Shown piece by piece: positions 11,701 through 25,000 of a stretch of DNA of 64,000 nucleotides; position 1 is the stretch's first letter, and every line of letters starts with the position of its first letter. Source of the stretch: Auanema rhodensis (taxonomy: Eukaryota; Nematoda; Chromadorea; Rhabditida; Rhabditidae). The notes beneath the pieces were generated by a model. That model did not search any database. It was not told the origin of the DNA and worked only from the letters and a program-made list of their open reading frames with translations. Both the position numbers and the translations under genes were made by a program. Where the stretch lies: contig OZ059899.1 of NCBI GenBank assembly GCA_964057225.1, positions 7,874,001 through 7,938,000 on the forward strand. Direction: 5' to 3'.

Positions 11701-12828
11701 AGCTAGATTATTGTTTTTTAACTTTTTATTCAAGAATCTGGAAAAAGCACAATTGAAGACTATTGATGCTTTTAAAGAGGATTGTCCACCTCCAGTAGAA
11801 TGTACCTTGCCACCTTCATATGCTTCATCCAATGCCTTCTCTACATTAGATGTTGTGAGATTTGTTTTTCCTTTTTACTTATTTGTCATTTTTACTTTTA
11901 GAAAGTACGACCTCAATTAACAAAATCAGCAAGTTTCTTATTCCGTCCTTCCCATATTGGTGTTGATCACGACTTATTTAGTGAAACTGTTCCTACCTGT
12001 GATGGATTTAATGTATGGTTATTATAATTAATGTTGTGTAAAACAGTTTCTTTTAGATCACTGATAGATTATTCATCAAGCTATCACCAGAAGTTACAGA
12101 AAGTGATGAATACATCCGTACAAAAGCATTACTACGAACTCTATTATTAGAACCCGCTCAGTTTAAGTTGGCAATTGATAGCCAACTAGCCGAAAATAAG
12201 CGTGAAGATGTTTGAGTTATTTGATAAAACTTTTTAAGATTATTTTTGCAGGTTGCTATAAATATGTACGCTCGAGAGGCTGAAGAAAACGGTGTTCGTT
12301 CAGGAAAAATTAAAGTAATATATTGTTTTATGTTAATATGTATTATTTGTTTAGCTATCTCTTTTCCCAAGTGGTGAAATTGACAATACTCCATGTATGC
12401 CTATAGATCTTACAACTACCGTTACTTCATCTGAAGATATTGAATTAACTATCCAAGATGTATGTCTTAAACTTCAAAGTATGTATTTTTAGCATAATTA
12501 TTAGGTTGTAAATGGATTTGGAGGCTCAAATATGAACAAAATTGTGGTCAAGCATGATTGTGATAGTGATCAAACGCCTGAAGCAAGTTGCAGCTCGCAA
12601 CAGCCTACTATACCCACAGAAACAGTGGAGAAAAAAAAAAGAAAACGTAATTCTAAAACCTCAATTGTTCCTAAAAAAGTAAGAAATGCTTAGTGTTCTT
12701 TTTCTAACTATATTTTACAGGAAATTATCATCCCTCCTACTCCGAAGACTATAAAATGTGATGAACCCCCAGCTAAACGATCACGTGTTTCAGCTCCTAA
12801 ATTACGAAGATCTGTAAGAAAATGTTGA
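8781..12828 (+). CDS. SNAPC4: snRNA-activating protein complex subunit 4 (SNAP190), Myb-repeat factor
   Basis: Twenty-six exons close in phase and give about 982 residues. After an acidic N-terminus (HHADDDDDAYLRALE) come Myb/SANT repeats: a half-repeat around WTPNELKLL, then repeats containing GPWDKEELQKL, REWTQEEDEKL, GRWTDPEDL and KEWTLEDDEKLL, each with a recognition helix such as GRTDVQCRDRW and LADQCRYRF. Four-and-a-half repeats are the hallmark of SNAP190/SNPC-4, the DNA-binding subunit that recognises the proximal sequence element of snRNA genes (and SL and piRNA loci in nematodes). The C-terminus is basic (EKKKRKRNSK, PPAKRSRV) and ends at TGA 12826-12828. A donor-like GTAAGA overlaps the last codons, so a further 3' exon after an acceptor near 13242 is possible. 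Exons 10-12 are the source of the copy at 6650-6955. Confidence 0.92.
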
Positions 12829-13660
12829 TTTTAATTAAGGCATGTTTAAATTTGAAAAATTGTATATTTCTTAATCTGTTATTCAGTTCTAAAATTTTAT
12901 TTCTTGGGAATTTTTTGTGTAGTTATAAGTGAAAGACAATATTTTTAGTTATTGCAATCCTCATTTACTTTGAGTTATGTCCATGTTCTATCACTGAACA
13001 AAGTTTTAAACATGAAATAGTGATAGAACTTGTATTAAAATAATGTTTTCTTTGGAATATATACCTTTGAGCAAGGGCATCTTGCATATATCTTACTGGT
13101 TACTAATGTATTTAGTTATTTTGTCCTTTTATCTTAAGTTTGAACTGTACGGAATATGCGGTGCTAGGCATATGAAAATCTATTTTTCGAAATGTTATAA
13201 GATTTTCTTCATCTTTTAATAAATCTCTTCTTTTATCCTCAGGAAAAAGCTTTTAATATTTTTTATTTCAAGAAAACAAATAATTGACATTTGTTCAATA
13301 AATTTATTCTGACACATTATTAACACAAGCTACCGGATGATGTGATCACCAAATATTGAATAAAGTCACAATAAATTCTGATAAAATTATTGGCTAAAAA
13401 GCCAAAGCAAGGTCAGTATTAAAGTTAATATCGAATTTGTTTGTAAATATATGCATATATTATATATAGAGGTACTCTGTTTAAATCTATTACGAACGAA
13501 TGTATAGACAAGGAAAAACAGTTTTATAGCTGAGATCCGTACAAGGAAAGAGTTTTGGTAAAATCCGGAAAAGGGAAACGAATAAATTCGTAGCAAGATG
13601 GCTATCGTATATTATAATATATACGACTTTTATTACTATATATTCATGAGCTTTAAGTGT
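12829..13660. other. Convergent 3' region between SNAPC4 and the PAS gene
   Basis: This stretch holds the likely 3' UTRs of both genes. A plus-strand AATAAA lies at 13297-13302, and minus-strand AATAAA hexamers (read as TTTATT) occur near 13303 and 13629. No open frame with splice support was found. A possible alternative last exon of SNAPC4 would start near 13243 (after TATCCTCAG), but its peptide has no features. Confidence 0.45.
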
Positions 13661-16600
13661 TTAGCTGAGAAGTTTCATGACTAAACAACGAGTTGCATCG
13701 TTTTCCATGTCGAATTGGAACTGAAATTTAAAACATATATATTCAACTACAGATTATAGTACTAGATTTTTGATCAAATACTTCTCTCAAATATCTCTAA
13801 CAGTCGATTGCAAAACGAAAATAACATAATTATCACTATGTACTTATTCAATGTGAATAAGAAATATTGGTGGTGAAGTATTTCTAACAATTGTTAAAAA
13901 TTTCCCTCCTCTTCTCTTCTCTTTCTCTCTCTCGAATTTCGAAACATTTTGGCATTCCATTTCTACTTTGGTTTATCAAAAAACTTCAATTATACTCACC
14001 CCGCATCCATCACCGAGATTAAAATCATAAACTGATTCAAGTTCAGCATCTAAGCTGCCATCAGCATCTTTTAGCACAATATCCAGATCGAATCCTAATG
14101 AATCGGATCCAATTGATGGAGTATTTGAGTGTGTTTCACTCAGTGGATTTGAATCAGCAGGAGATGTAAGAGCAGGAAGGCGTTCTGAAAATGAAACATT
14201 CTTATAAAATCCAAGCAATAGTTAATGATACTGTCAAAAGTTTTTTTAGAGAACTCTCAAGAAAAGCTTTATAACACTTACGTTGATTAGCCATTTGTTT
14301 GGCTTGTAGAGAATTACGCAATTCCATACGGACTAGCTCAGAACGAGATGGTGGTCGCCCGGATGCAGTCCAGTAAGGGGAGGAAGCAGATGAATATCTG
14401 GAAAAAAAAAAGATAATAAACCATAATTTTTCAAATTTTAAAGTTTTTTCAAGCTCTGCTATATCACTACTGAATACTATACTCAGTTAGTGTATTTTTA
14501 TATTCTTCTATGGTATACTTAATCGCCTATACTAGCAGAGCAATAAAACTGAGGACAAAGTTCTAAGCTAACGCAAATAGTTAGAACAAGCATTTTGCTC
14601 GGTCATTCTCTTATTTGTGAGAAAAATCCATTCAATACAACTACTGTTTTTCCTTTTACCCATCTTGTTTTAGAATACATGTTATAAAAACAATGAGCAA
14701 TAGCAATAGTAGTAGCAATAGTATATCGTTATATCGAAAAATTTTTTGATTGCCTACTTCCTGTCCAATCATCTTCAAACATTCCATTCAATCTCTCGCT
14801 TCTATTTTGTCATCTTCTCATATTTTCTCTCTATCTCCTCTCTCTGTGTGAATATATGTTGATTTCTTTTACTTTTTTCGTCTCCATCTGCTTTTGTGGG
14901 CATTTCATAATAAGTCACGCTACTCATTGCGGATGTGCCAAGTTGAAAACATGCGTAGATAGATAGCAAAAAAAGAATGAGAGGAAGCGAGCAAAAGAAA
15001 ATAAGTGAAAAGAATGTTGTAAAAACAAAAACAGATCTAGTCTGTTGTTCCGACAGATAGATCAGAGTATCCATGCTGTAAACTTGTAAACTGGAAGATA
15101 AAGTCATTAAGCTGGACTTAAAGAAGCTAATGTCGGATTTCGTGTGCACGAATGGAGTGACCAACGTTCCCTTCGTATACAATCACATCGCGATACGACG
15201 CTCGAAAAATTTTGTATTATTTGAATTACGAATCATCCATTTTCAGGAAAAATAGGTTTGTAGTTTGGAACGAAAATGAATTTAGCACCAAACACCGAGA
15301 CTGTGATTTTTTTTGTTAAGTTCAAACTATGAAGAAACAAAAAAAAAAGAATATGAGTATACTTCCGATTACTATAGTTTTTCTGATGAAAAAGTAGTTT
15401 TTGTGTTGCTCTTACTTCTTTGGCATTTCGGAAAAATCTTTTTCTCCTTCAACTAGTTTGTTGTTGTTTATCGTACATTTAACGTACAGCGAATGCTTTG
15501 CTCTGTATGTCCACAACGAGAACGATGGACTCGAGCTAGTAATACAATAATACTACAAGTATACACAGAAAAACAAATTTTCGCTCAGAACGAAATACAT
15601 AAACATGTACTCTGTACAGTACAATTAGTTGTCATACTTTGATTTGACATAAAACCTTTTGGGAATTAAGTTCAATTTGAAATTGCAGAAATTTGTACTA
15701 TTTTCTCGGAATTTCAGAAACAAGATTGTCTTGATAAAACATGTTTATAAAAACTATATGCTCAGATGTTTCATTCATTTAGGTATTCATTTCTTTATTT
15801 TATTTGATATCGAATAATTTAGTGACCAAAATGTTAACAAATTTTCCGTGCCCAGCAGAACAGATGAATATCCAAAATATTTTTTTTTCTATTTTTCCAA
15901 AAAGAGAAAAAAATGGTTTTCACACTCAAATGAGCATATAATCTTAGTATTTTCTCAACTCCAAATATCTACATACTGAAAACAACCAGATGTTTGTCCA
16001 GTACAAAGCGAATGAAGCCCTCGGGACTTTTCTTGAGGTCCAGTATACGGCACAACACGAATAATAATCTGGTTGAGCCTTCTGTGTTCTACCGGCTTTA
16101 TTCACTCAGTATAAAGCCATTTGTGGGTGTATTTTCTTGTTTTTTAGAAGCAAAAGAAATTAAATTACCTGTAGGGAGATAAATGATTATTCATCGAAGA
16201 ATGATGCATATCTTCCATCATATTCATTTCCATAACAGAGCCACCCTGAAAATGAATGTATTGGAAAAAATTAATGTATAATCTGATAAATATATATTGT
16301 AATTATAGAAAATACCAAATTTAATATAAAATTAATTTTTCTTGTGTTCAAAATTGTTAATATAGACTATGATTTTTTCTAATAAATGATGCATTTATTA
16401 AAATTATAATTGAATAATTATAATTATAATTACCTGAGGAAAAGCATTGTATCCGGGTGGATGATGACTGTAATTCATAGGATTCGCTGGTCTTTCTGGT
16501 ATTGCTGGAGCCGAAGCCTTCCTTTTTTGACTCTTAGTCGTCGCAACTGGCTGACTAGGAGCAGCATTTTGAGCAAAATGAACCTGGAAAAGACGAATGT

Positions 16601-19600
16601 CGTATTATTGAAAGTTTTCTTTTTTCGTTCAAAGGCTATTATTTAAACACATGATATATCTATATCTATATATATTATATATAACAGGAACAAAAATATA
16701 TCCCCCACCCCTTACGTTTACACATAATCTTCATTCAACCAATAGCTTAATACTACATATAAACAAGATGTTAACTATGTTTTCTATATAAAAGTTTCTT
16801 AAGCTTTTCTGACGTTTTATCAATATGCTCAGCATTCCAAAAATAACTCGAAAAGAAAGGAGAAAAGAAGCCTATTCAGTATGAATATTTCGTGTTCTTC
16901 TAAACGTTTGTATTTGTAATTTACTATTTCTTTTTTTTTTTAGTTTTTTAATCAAATGCGAAACCAAAAAATAAATACGGGACTCAATGTATTGAACTTT
17001 TGACGTTTAGGCCATTTGAACTAATGTTTCAACGAGAACTAGAATTACGCCCATTCTAGACTGATCATAGAACTCGCCAAATTCTGCTGAAATATTCATT
17101 TCTCAAGCAAATCCTTGGGACCATGATTGAAGTATATCTGCTTCATCAGCTTTGTATTTGTGTGATGTTTACACATAATTTTTGTTAATCAATGATGCTT
17201 GTGCTTAACTACTTCCCTGAGTTTTTAAGAAAAGGGCTCAAGTGTTTTCACGGGTAAGACGAGATACAGAGAGAAGAGCTTTTTCAAAGAGCGGCGTAAA
17301 AGTGCGAGAGCCGCAACGGAAGATGACCGATCTTTGTACAAAAGATATGCTTTAATCTGAATTCATGTTGTGAATCGATTTAAATACAATAAGCTGCAGA
17401 AGGTTTAACATGAAGAGTTACATAGAATCAAGTGCATTGATGCTCATATATCATTAATGATTCAATTAAGACAATAATATATTAAGCAATCTTCGCAACA
17501 CAAGATCTTTGTTGATAGCACTTCTAAGTGAGGGCAACTGCAAAATTTGTGGACAATTACGATAATTAGTTTTACAAGCAAAAACAAAATAAGATTCAAG
17601 AACTATATGTAGCAATGAAAGTGCAAAGTCACAAAAAATTGTGATTCTTAGGCGAATTGCTATAACGAAAATGATTATCATGCATACATCGAAAGATGCA
17701 CATATAAATACATGAACCAAAATTAAAATATTTGAAATGTTTACGTCAAATTTCACGTGAATGCACAAGTTGTTTGGTCTAGTTCTGCCTACATGTTTTG
17801 ACGTACTGTTCAGTGATTTTAGACACACAGGAACCTTTTTGCTCATTTTCAAACAAGAGGGAATAATAAGATAAATATGGAAGAACAGGCAAAAACATAT
17901 TACAGATTATTTTTTCTTTTTTTTTTGGAACTGGCCAAGAACGAATAAAAATATTTTGAAAAAAAAAAACCGTAAATATGGGGAAGAGTGCGAATATTTT
18001 ACGAAAAACAATAGATTGTTGCGATTAGCACGTATGTTAATTATAAATAATTTCACATGAAATGTTAGAAAATTTTTTTCGTGACTATATGGTTATGATT
18101 AAAAATATTACAATAATAATTATGACATATTATTTATCTAATTTATAGAAATTTCTGTTGGGTCTAGAATTTTGAGTTTTGGTTCTTCAAGCTTTAACGA
18201 TATGTCTACTTTTACAAAACTTTGTCTAAGAAACAATTATATAAAAACAAATGTTCGAATTAATATTTTTAACTTAAAATAATCTATTATTTCAAATATT
18301 CTACCGAGTGACGAAATCAGCAGAAAAGTTGTCAATAATAGACAGACAGTTTTTATGAAGCAAAAAACATGATGTCGAAAATCGTACATACACTATTGAC
18401 ATACCTGATGAACAGTCGTAGGTGTTGGAACTTGGGATTGATAATAGTCTGGCCAGTGACCAGGGTGGTGATGAGGCTGGGAAGCTGATGCAGCAGGTAC
18501 ATTGTGGCCGGGACCGAGCTGACTCTGACTGGGCATCATACCGGCAGCGTGATGTGGACCGGGGACCGTTGGAGGAGCAGCGTGAACTTGGCTGGCCATT
18601 GGATAATCAGGGGGACATAAGCTGGGATGAAGATATGAAGAGCTGAAATATATGATATTCTATAATGTGATCTGTGTGTTTTAAAATATTTGTAAATAAT
18701 TTTCGAAACATATATATAATATATAATTTTTGAAGAGGTTTACCAGGATTATCTTATCCTTTATGAATTAAATGGATTAAATAAAAATAGAGAAAATCTT
18801 TGAATATTTTTTGAAATCAATGTAAAAATTAAATCACTGATATTGTATTGATATATAAATCACACTTGCAAGTGAAAAGCTGAAGCGGAAACTTTTACAG
18901 TAAGAAACGGGGGTAAGTAAAATTACAGTACTAATGATTTGAATTAAGGAAGAAAGTAACAAATGTTTTGAATATTAGCTGATATTAAAGAGATATGAAT
19001 ATATGTTCTTAAATATAAATCATATCCTTTTAATCTAAGGAACATTTAGGATGGCAGAACACCATAGGTGCTGGGCATGTGTGGAAAGAAGCTTGACAGA
19101 ACGTATTTGTTATTCGAACGGCTCTAGCCTGCAACTGTTTTGGAAAACATTAATGTTTTTCCTTGCCTTGGAAAAGCTTTTGCAGAGAGGGAGAGATGGA
19201 AAGAAAGTGAAAAGGAGAGTAGAAGGAGACGAAGAGATTCATAGAGAAAAGTGAAATAGTTAGAGATAGAGATAGAAAGAAATAAGATGAACACAGAAGT
19301 ATAAGGAGAGAATGAAAGATAGAAAGACAGAGAGAAATGAAAGAATGAAAGGCGTGGTGGGTGGCTAGTTTCGAGATAGAGGAAGAGTAAAAAGGAAAGA
19401 ACGGCATTATGAAGCCGTATGACTTTAGTGCTGTTATTATAGTTGATTTAGTTATTACAACTGGACCAGTGTTTATTTATCACTCGTCTTGTAACTTATT
19501 AGTTATGGTTAACATTATTCTTTTATTTGAAAAATATTAAATTTAAAAAATATATAAATATATAAATATATATTTATATATGTATATAATGTATAGATGA

Positions 19601-20616
19601 TATATGAAGTATATGTTTCAAACAAACCCGAAATCAGTTAAAAATCAAATAGCTGGGCAAATTTCAAAAAATGTTGTGAACAAGAAGCGAAATATAGCAG
19701 GCTAGACGAGAATGCAACCGCTCGTAAGGATTAGCGAATTTGGTCTGAGCAGATTGATTACGTAAAGCACGTCATTTCGTGAATGACGTGCAATAATTAA
19801 AATATTTACTGGAACAATCATAGGTAAAAGAATAAGACTGGGGATAACGAATTGAGAAATGATAAATTATGATTTGAAATTAAGAACAAAATATATTAAA
19901 TATGAATTGGCTTTTAAAGTATTTACAATACTCATAATATGTTCATACGAGCTAAAACCAACAACTAGTTGACTCATTTGATCTAATCATAAAGCTGCAA
20001 AGACGATAATACCGCCTCTGTTTATCCAAATTCCAATGTAACAAAGACCAGAGGTTAGAGATTCAGAGTTGACTGAGGATCGATGTTTCACTGCGCCAGC
20101 CTGTTATCTCTGTACAAATTGCATAATTCTTTTTTTTTGCAAGGCAAAAACTATTTTTCAACAATGGAGAAAAGTTAAAATAATGTCTACATTGCCAGCT
20201 TATGATACTAATTCACAACACACGAAACCCACTACCCTTTCTATCTCTTCTCTACTCTCTTTGTCTTGCTGTTTCCTATTTCTCTGTTAGATTTCAGTTT
20301 CTGCTCTTAACATCAATGTCCATTCGTCTGTTGTTGTTAGTGTTTGGTCACAACAATGGTTGGCAAAAAACAGAACCTTCAATAGACATACGAATAGCTT
20401 GAAGCTAACTTTCAGCAGAAAAATAAAAGATTTTAAAACAAGTAGGCATTTAGGTGTTCATAGATATATTATTTTGATATAGACAAGTAAGCATAATAAC
20501 TAAAAGAAAATTAATTTGTTTAGTTTAAGAAGTACATTAAATTCAAAAGTAAAAAAAAATGAGAAAAATCAAAAATTTGCTCATGAAACTATTTTGTATA
20601 TTTGATAGATAGTTTT

Positions 20617-20658
<42 letters not shown>

Positions 20659-22007
20659 CTATAATGTATATATGTTCTGTGTATGAATGAATCAACTCTA
20701 ATTCTAGCAAGAGGGTTCCTCTGTTTTGACATTAAGACGAACAGCGTTCAGAATTTGCGTTGAAAGTGCTTGGGTGGCACCGTGGGTGGCTGTTCTATGT
20801 GATAATAGACGTGGTTGTGTGGACATCGATGACGACGATAAAAAATAGAAGTGAATGATGAAAACATGTGTAAAGAGAGTAAGACAGAACAGGAGATTGG
20901 AGAGAAAATGGAGCGGCAACAGCTGGATGCAAACAACAACAACAACAACAACAACAATAACAAATCGCTTAGTAGTAAAGGAAAAGTAGGTGGAAGTGAA
21001 GAGAAATAAACACAGAGGGAGTAAGAGAGTAAGGAAGAGGGAGAGAGAGAGAATAAAAAATAAGAGTTATGAGATGTTCAATGCTGGTGGTTTACAACTA
21101 TAGTATATCTGAACCAACCATCAACAGCTATAGTAAGATCAGCAGACTAGGTTGACTTAAGTTAATGTCCGAAACTGGACAGCAAAACATTGGTATTGGA
21201 ATAAACAATATTGAGAAATATCAGAAAAAAACGAAAAGCCAGTATCATAGTAGTATCAGTATACAGATATTATAGGAAATATAGATCTATATATATATAT
21301 ATATATACATTGATGTAGAAATGTGAATGTCTACATATAAGAATCAAGCGCCATTTCGCAGTTAAAATGTTGAACTGTTTGACCACGTGTTATCTATTTC
21401 TCAATGATATTTCCGCTTTTCATTGTGTTTGATTTTTCGAAAAGGGAGTGGAACTATGAAACGAAAGAACATGAACATCACTTGCATGACATGATATTGG
21501 AAATTTTACAAAAAAAATATAGGTATGAATAAGCTGAATGAAAAAAATAATAGAGGAATGGTATGATATTTGAAATAAGAAAGAAACATTCAGATTTAAT
21601 ATCGGCATAAGCAGAATTTAAAGAAAAAGAAGATAATATTTGTTAAAACAACTTTATGCACTTAGAAAAACTGATTTCAAAGTGTAAAAATTAAAAAAAA
21701 AGAGCAGTTGATAGAACTCACCACTGATTATTTGGGTATCCGTTCATATTGTTAGGCATAGATCCAATATTACTATTATTGTTATTATTGTTATTATTGT
21801 TATTATTATTATTTGTATTATTATTATTATTGTTATTGAGGTACATCGATTGTTGGGCCGACATGCTTGAACCCTGCTGCTGGTACATAACCGGCCTAAA
21901 AACGAAGAATTTAGTGAATCAAACTAGAAAAATACAAGTGAGAAGTATTATGTAAAAGAGACTGGAGGTGCCTATGTGAGAGAGGTACAGGAAAAGAAAG
22001 AAATGAA

Positions 22008-22066
<59 letters not shown>

Positions 22067-25000
22067 CCGAATGTAAACAAGATAGAGAGAAAGATTTTTT
22101 AAAATAGGGATTAGGAATATGCTTTCAAGCAGGAACAATCAGTTCGAACACACATGCTATCAATGTCTATACTCGAAATTATGAGAGAGAGATGTGGCGA
22201 ACTAGACACCCGATCAGCTACACGTTGAAAATATTAACAATTTATGATACTGAATGATGATAAAAAGAGATAAACAGAGAAGTAATAATAGACGGCTGCT
22301 ATGATTCTCAGGATTCAATACCATATTGACCACGAGGGCATTCTTAAGTGTGCCTTGTGGGTGTCCTGATATTCGTTTGACCAAACTAGGAAGAAATAAG
22401 CGATTGTTTTGTGGAACATAGTCAGTTATTGTTGCGTAATCTGACAATAGTTAAGAGAAAATTGTCTTATTTCGTTTTGCTTTTACCATTCCATACGTTT
22501 TTCGTCATCTTTGTCGTCATTCAAAATAGAAAACGACAACGATGGACATAACATCATCGACAACGTCGTTGATGAGGGTGACTAGATAGACGATACTAGA
22601 TACCTTCCTAACTTTGTACGTGATGATGGGAATAAAAGGAAAAAAAAGGAAAAATTGAAATAAAAGATAGACAGAAGTAAGAGAAAGAGAGAAAAAGAAA
22701 AAGAAAGATCGATAGCTAACCAGAGGACGAAATGATCAAAACCGGTACCGGATGAACCTAACGACCTGAGCTGGTCTTTCATCTATGGAAGCAGGAAATT
22801 TTATACAATTTTCTTTTTAGATTTTGCATGAGATGGAAAAGAAAAATTTATCTATGAACTGACACAACAGATGGTTACGATGACAATCGAAGTAAATAAT
22901 TGACTTTCTATGGTTGACAGCGTCAATTATGAAAAATTTTTCTGGTTGAGCTAATAGATTTGATGCATACACCATAACTATTCCGTATAATTCATTTTAA
23001 AACTTAGGAAGTTTAATTATAAAATTAGCCATAATTACAAGAATAGATAGTCTACGATACGACAAATCCAAGATTTGTACTGATTAATCATTCCGAAATA
23101 AACAATAGACACAAAACAAAAATACAAAAGTTTGAAATTCGATAAGAATAATTGAAATCTAGAAGAGAATTTGAAGAGAATTCTTAGAATACTGATAATA
23201 TCATGATCACCATTTTTTGAAAAATGGTCAATAGTTTCGAAAAAGGAAAGTACGAACATAGTTAAACCAAACTAGGCATTGGTTGAATAAGTCAATATAG
23301 ATTCGGAAAAGAAACAAACTCCAAATATTATAAGAAAAATGTCTGAATATCAGATGATTTTCATTCCAGAAAGACAATAGAACGGATGGCAACTCTGATT
23401 GCAACAGCAAGAATATTCAGAGGATGACATTTAGATGAAAGAAGACATGATCGTAAAATCGCTGAAGGTCAAAAAGAATATCGGGAGAATAAGCTACCCG
23501 ATGACTCTCAGATAATACTTGCTTAAGAGATATTCAAACATAATATGAAGTCAACTTGTATTATATTACAAAGTACTCTAAGTTGTTGAGATTGGAGACT
23601 TTTGAAGATGTAGACGGATATGCTGACGACATACGGATTTGCTCGACTGAGCTGTGATCTTTGTGGCAGAAGGAGCAAAGAAGACGATGAAGAAGAATCG
23701 AAGAAGTGGAACGAATTGGCCAGGGTGAATCGACTCTCTTCGATTCTACATGCATCGAGCTCTTCCCTTTCCTCTTGTTCTCACTCTTTCCCCCTTTTCT
23801 TTCTCATGACTACGGGTCTCTACTTCCTTCAACTGTTCCTTCTACTCCTCTTTCTTCTGCTCCTTTAGCGCCATTCTATTCCATGTGTGGTGAGCCAGGG
23901 TCCAGCCAACCCAATAGACTAATCAATCGGCCAACATAGACATACATACATACACACAATCCTTTCCGAAGCTTCCGAAGGAAGGAGAAAGACATGAAAT
24001 GGGGCAGAGAAGAGATGAATATAGAGAAATATTTAGAGAGGAGATGGAGATAGGAAGAGAGACTAAAAGAAAGACACAGGAAAAATAACCCAACAAACAT
24101 GTAAGGGTCAACTAAGATGGCGAAGTAGTAAGCTACATAGAACCCGATGCTCGAGGTGAAAAGCCAAGTTTGAACAAGTCCAAGGGAACATGACGTGAGA
24201 TTAATGGGATCAAAGGCCACGCGACTCGCGGGGGTGTGAGGCTCATTGCAGTTAACGAGTTAGAAGGATACCAAACAACGATTATAAGAAAATAATTTTG
24301 AGAGTACTGCAGGAAGTGATGCTTTATTTTGGATTATTTCGAGGAGAGTGTTAGGGGTGATAGATTCAAGCAGATGAAGCTGAGATTGTGTCCCAAGATT
24401 ACTCATTTGTGACCGCTCTATGATTGTTATCTCGGCAATCTAGAACTGCTTAAATGAGACAAATGGGGTGATAGCTAGTGCCTGTGGTCCAAAAGGGAAA
24501 AAGTCCAGCCACCACAAGATGTACGAAAGGAAGAGATACTCAGTATGTTGATTGACTTGAGATTGAATGCTTCAAACATAACAGAGATATTGATAAAACG
24601 AAGAGAGAGAAGCAGAAAAGGAATCAACCCGGAAAGTGAAAAGAGAACGTCGTGCCAGGAAGAGAAGCTGAATCGTTGGAACGCAATGTTCTATAAGATG
24701 TCAAGATGTTTGGGTCGGCGCAAGACTGATAGCCAATAGCCAATGGTCCAGCATCACGTACATAAAGAAGGAAATAACAGTTCGAAAATAAATTAATAGA
24801 ACATAAGCTCTATAATGATAGATAAACATCATCTACGTCATTTCGTTTCCTTTGAAATAAAACTAATTATCAGAAATCAGAACTTTATAGGTGTGAAGTT
24901 TGTGAATATTATTGGTAAACTATACAATATAGATGAAATCAAGAATTTAAAATCTTAGTTATGACGAGAAGGAAAAGACCTGATAAGCAAAAAATGTCAT

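Noticed and set aside
14802-15182. 126-codon minus frame with hydrophobic segments
   Set aside because: It sits inside a PAS-gene intron, and using it would break the phase that the flanking exons share.
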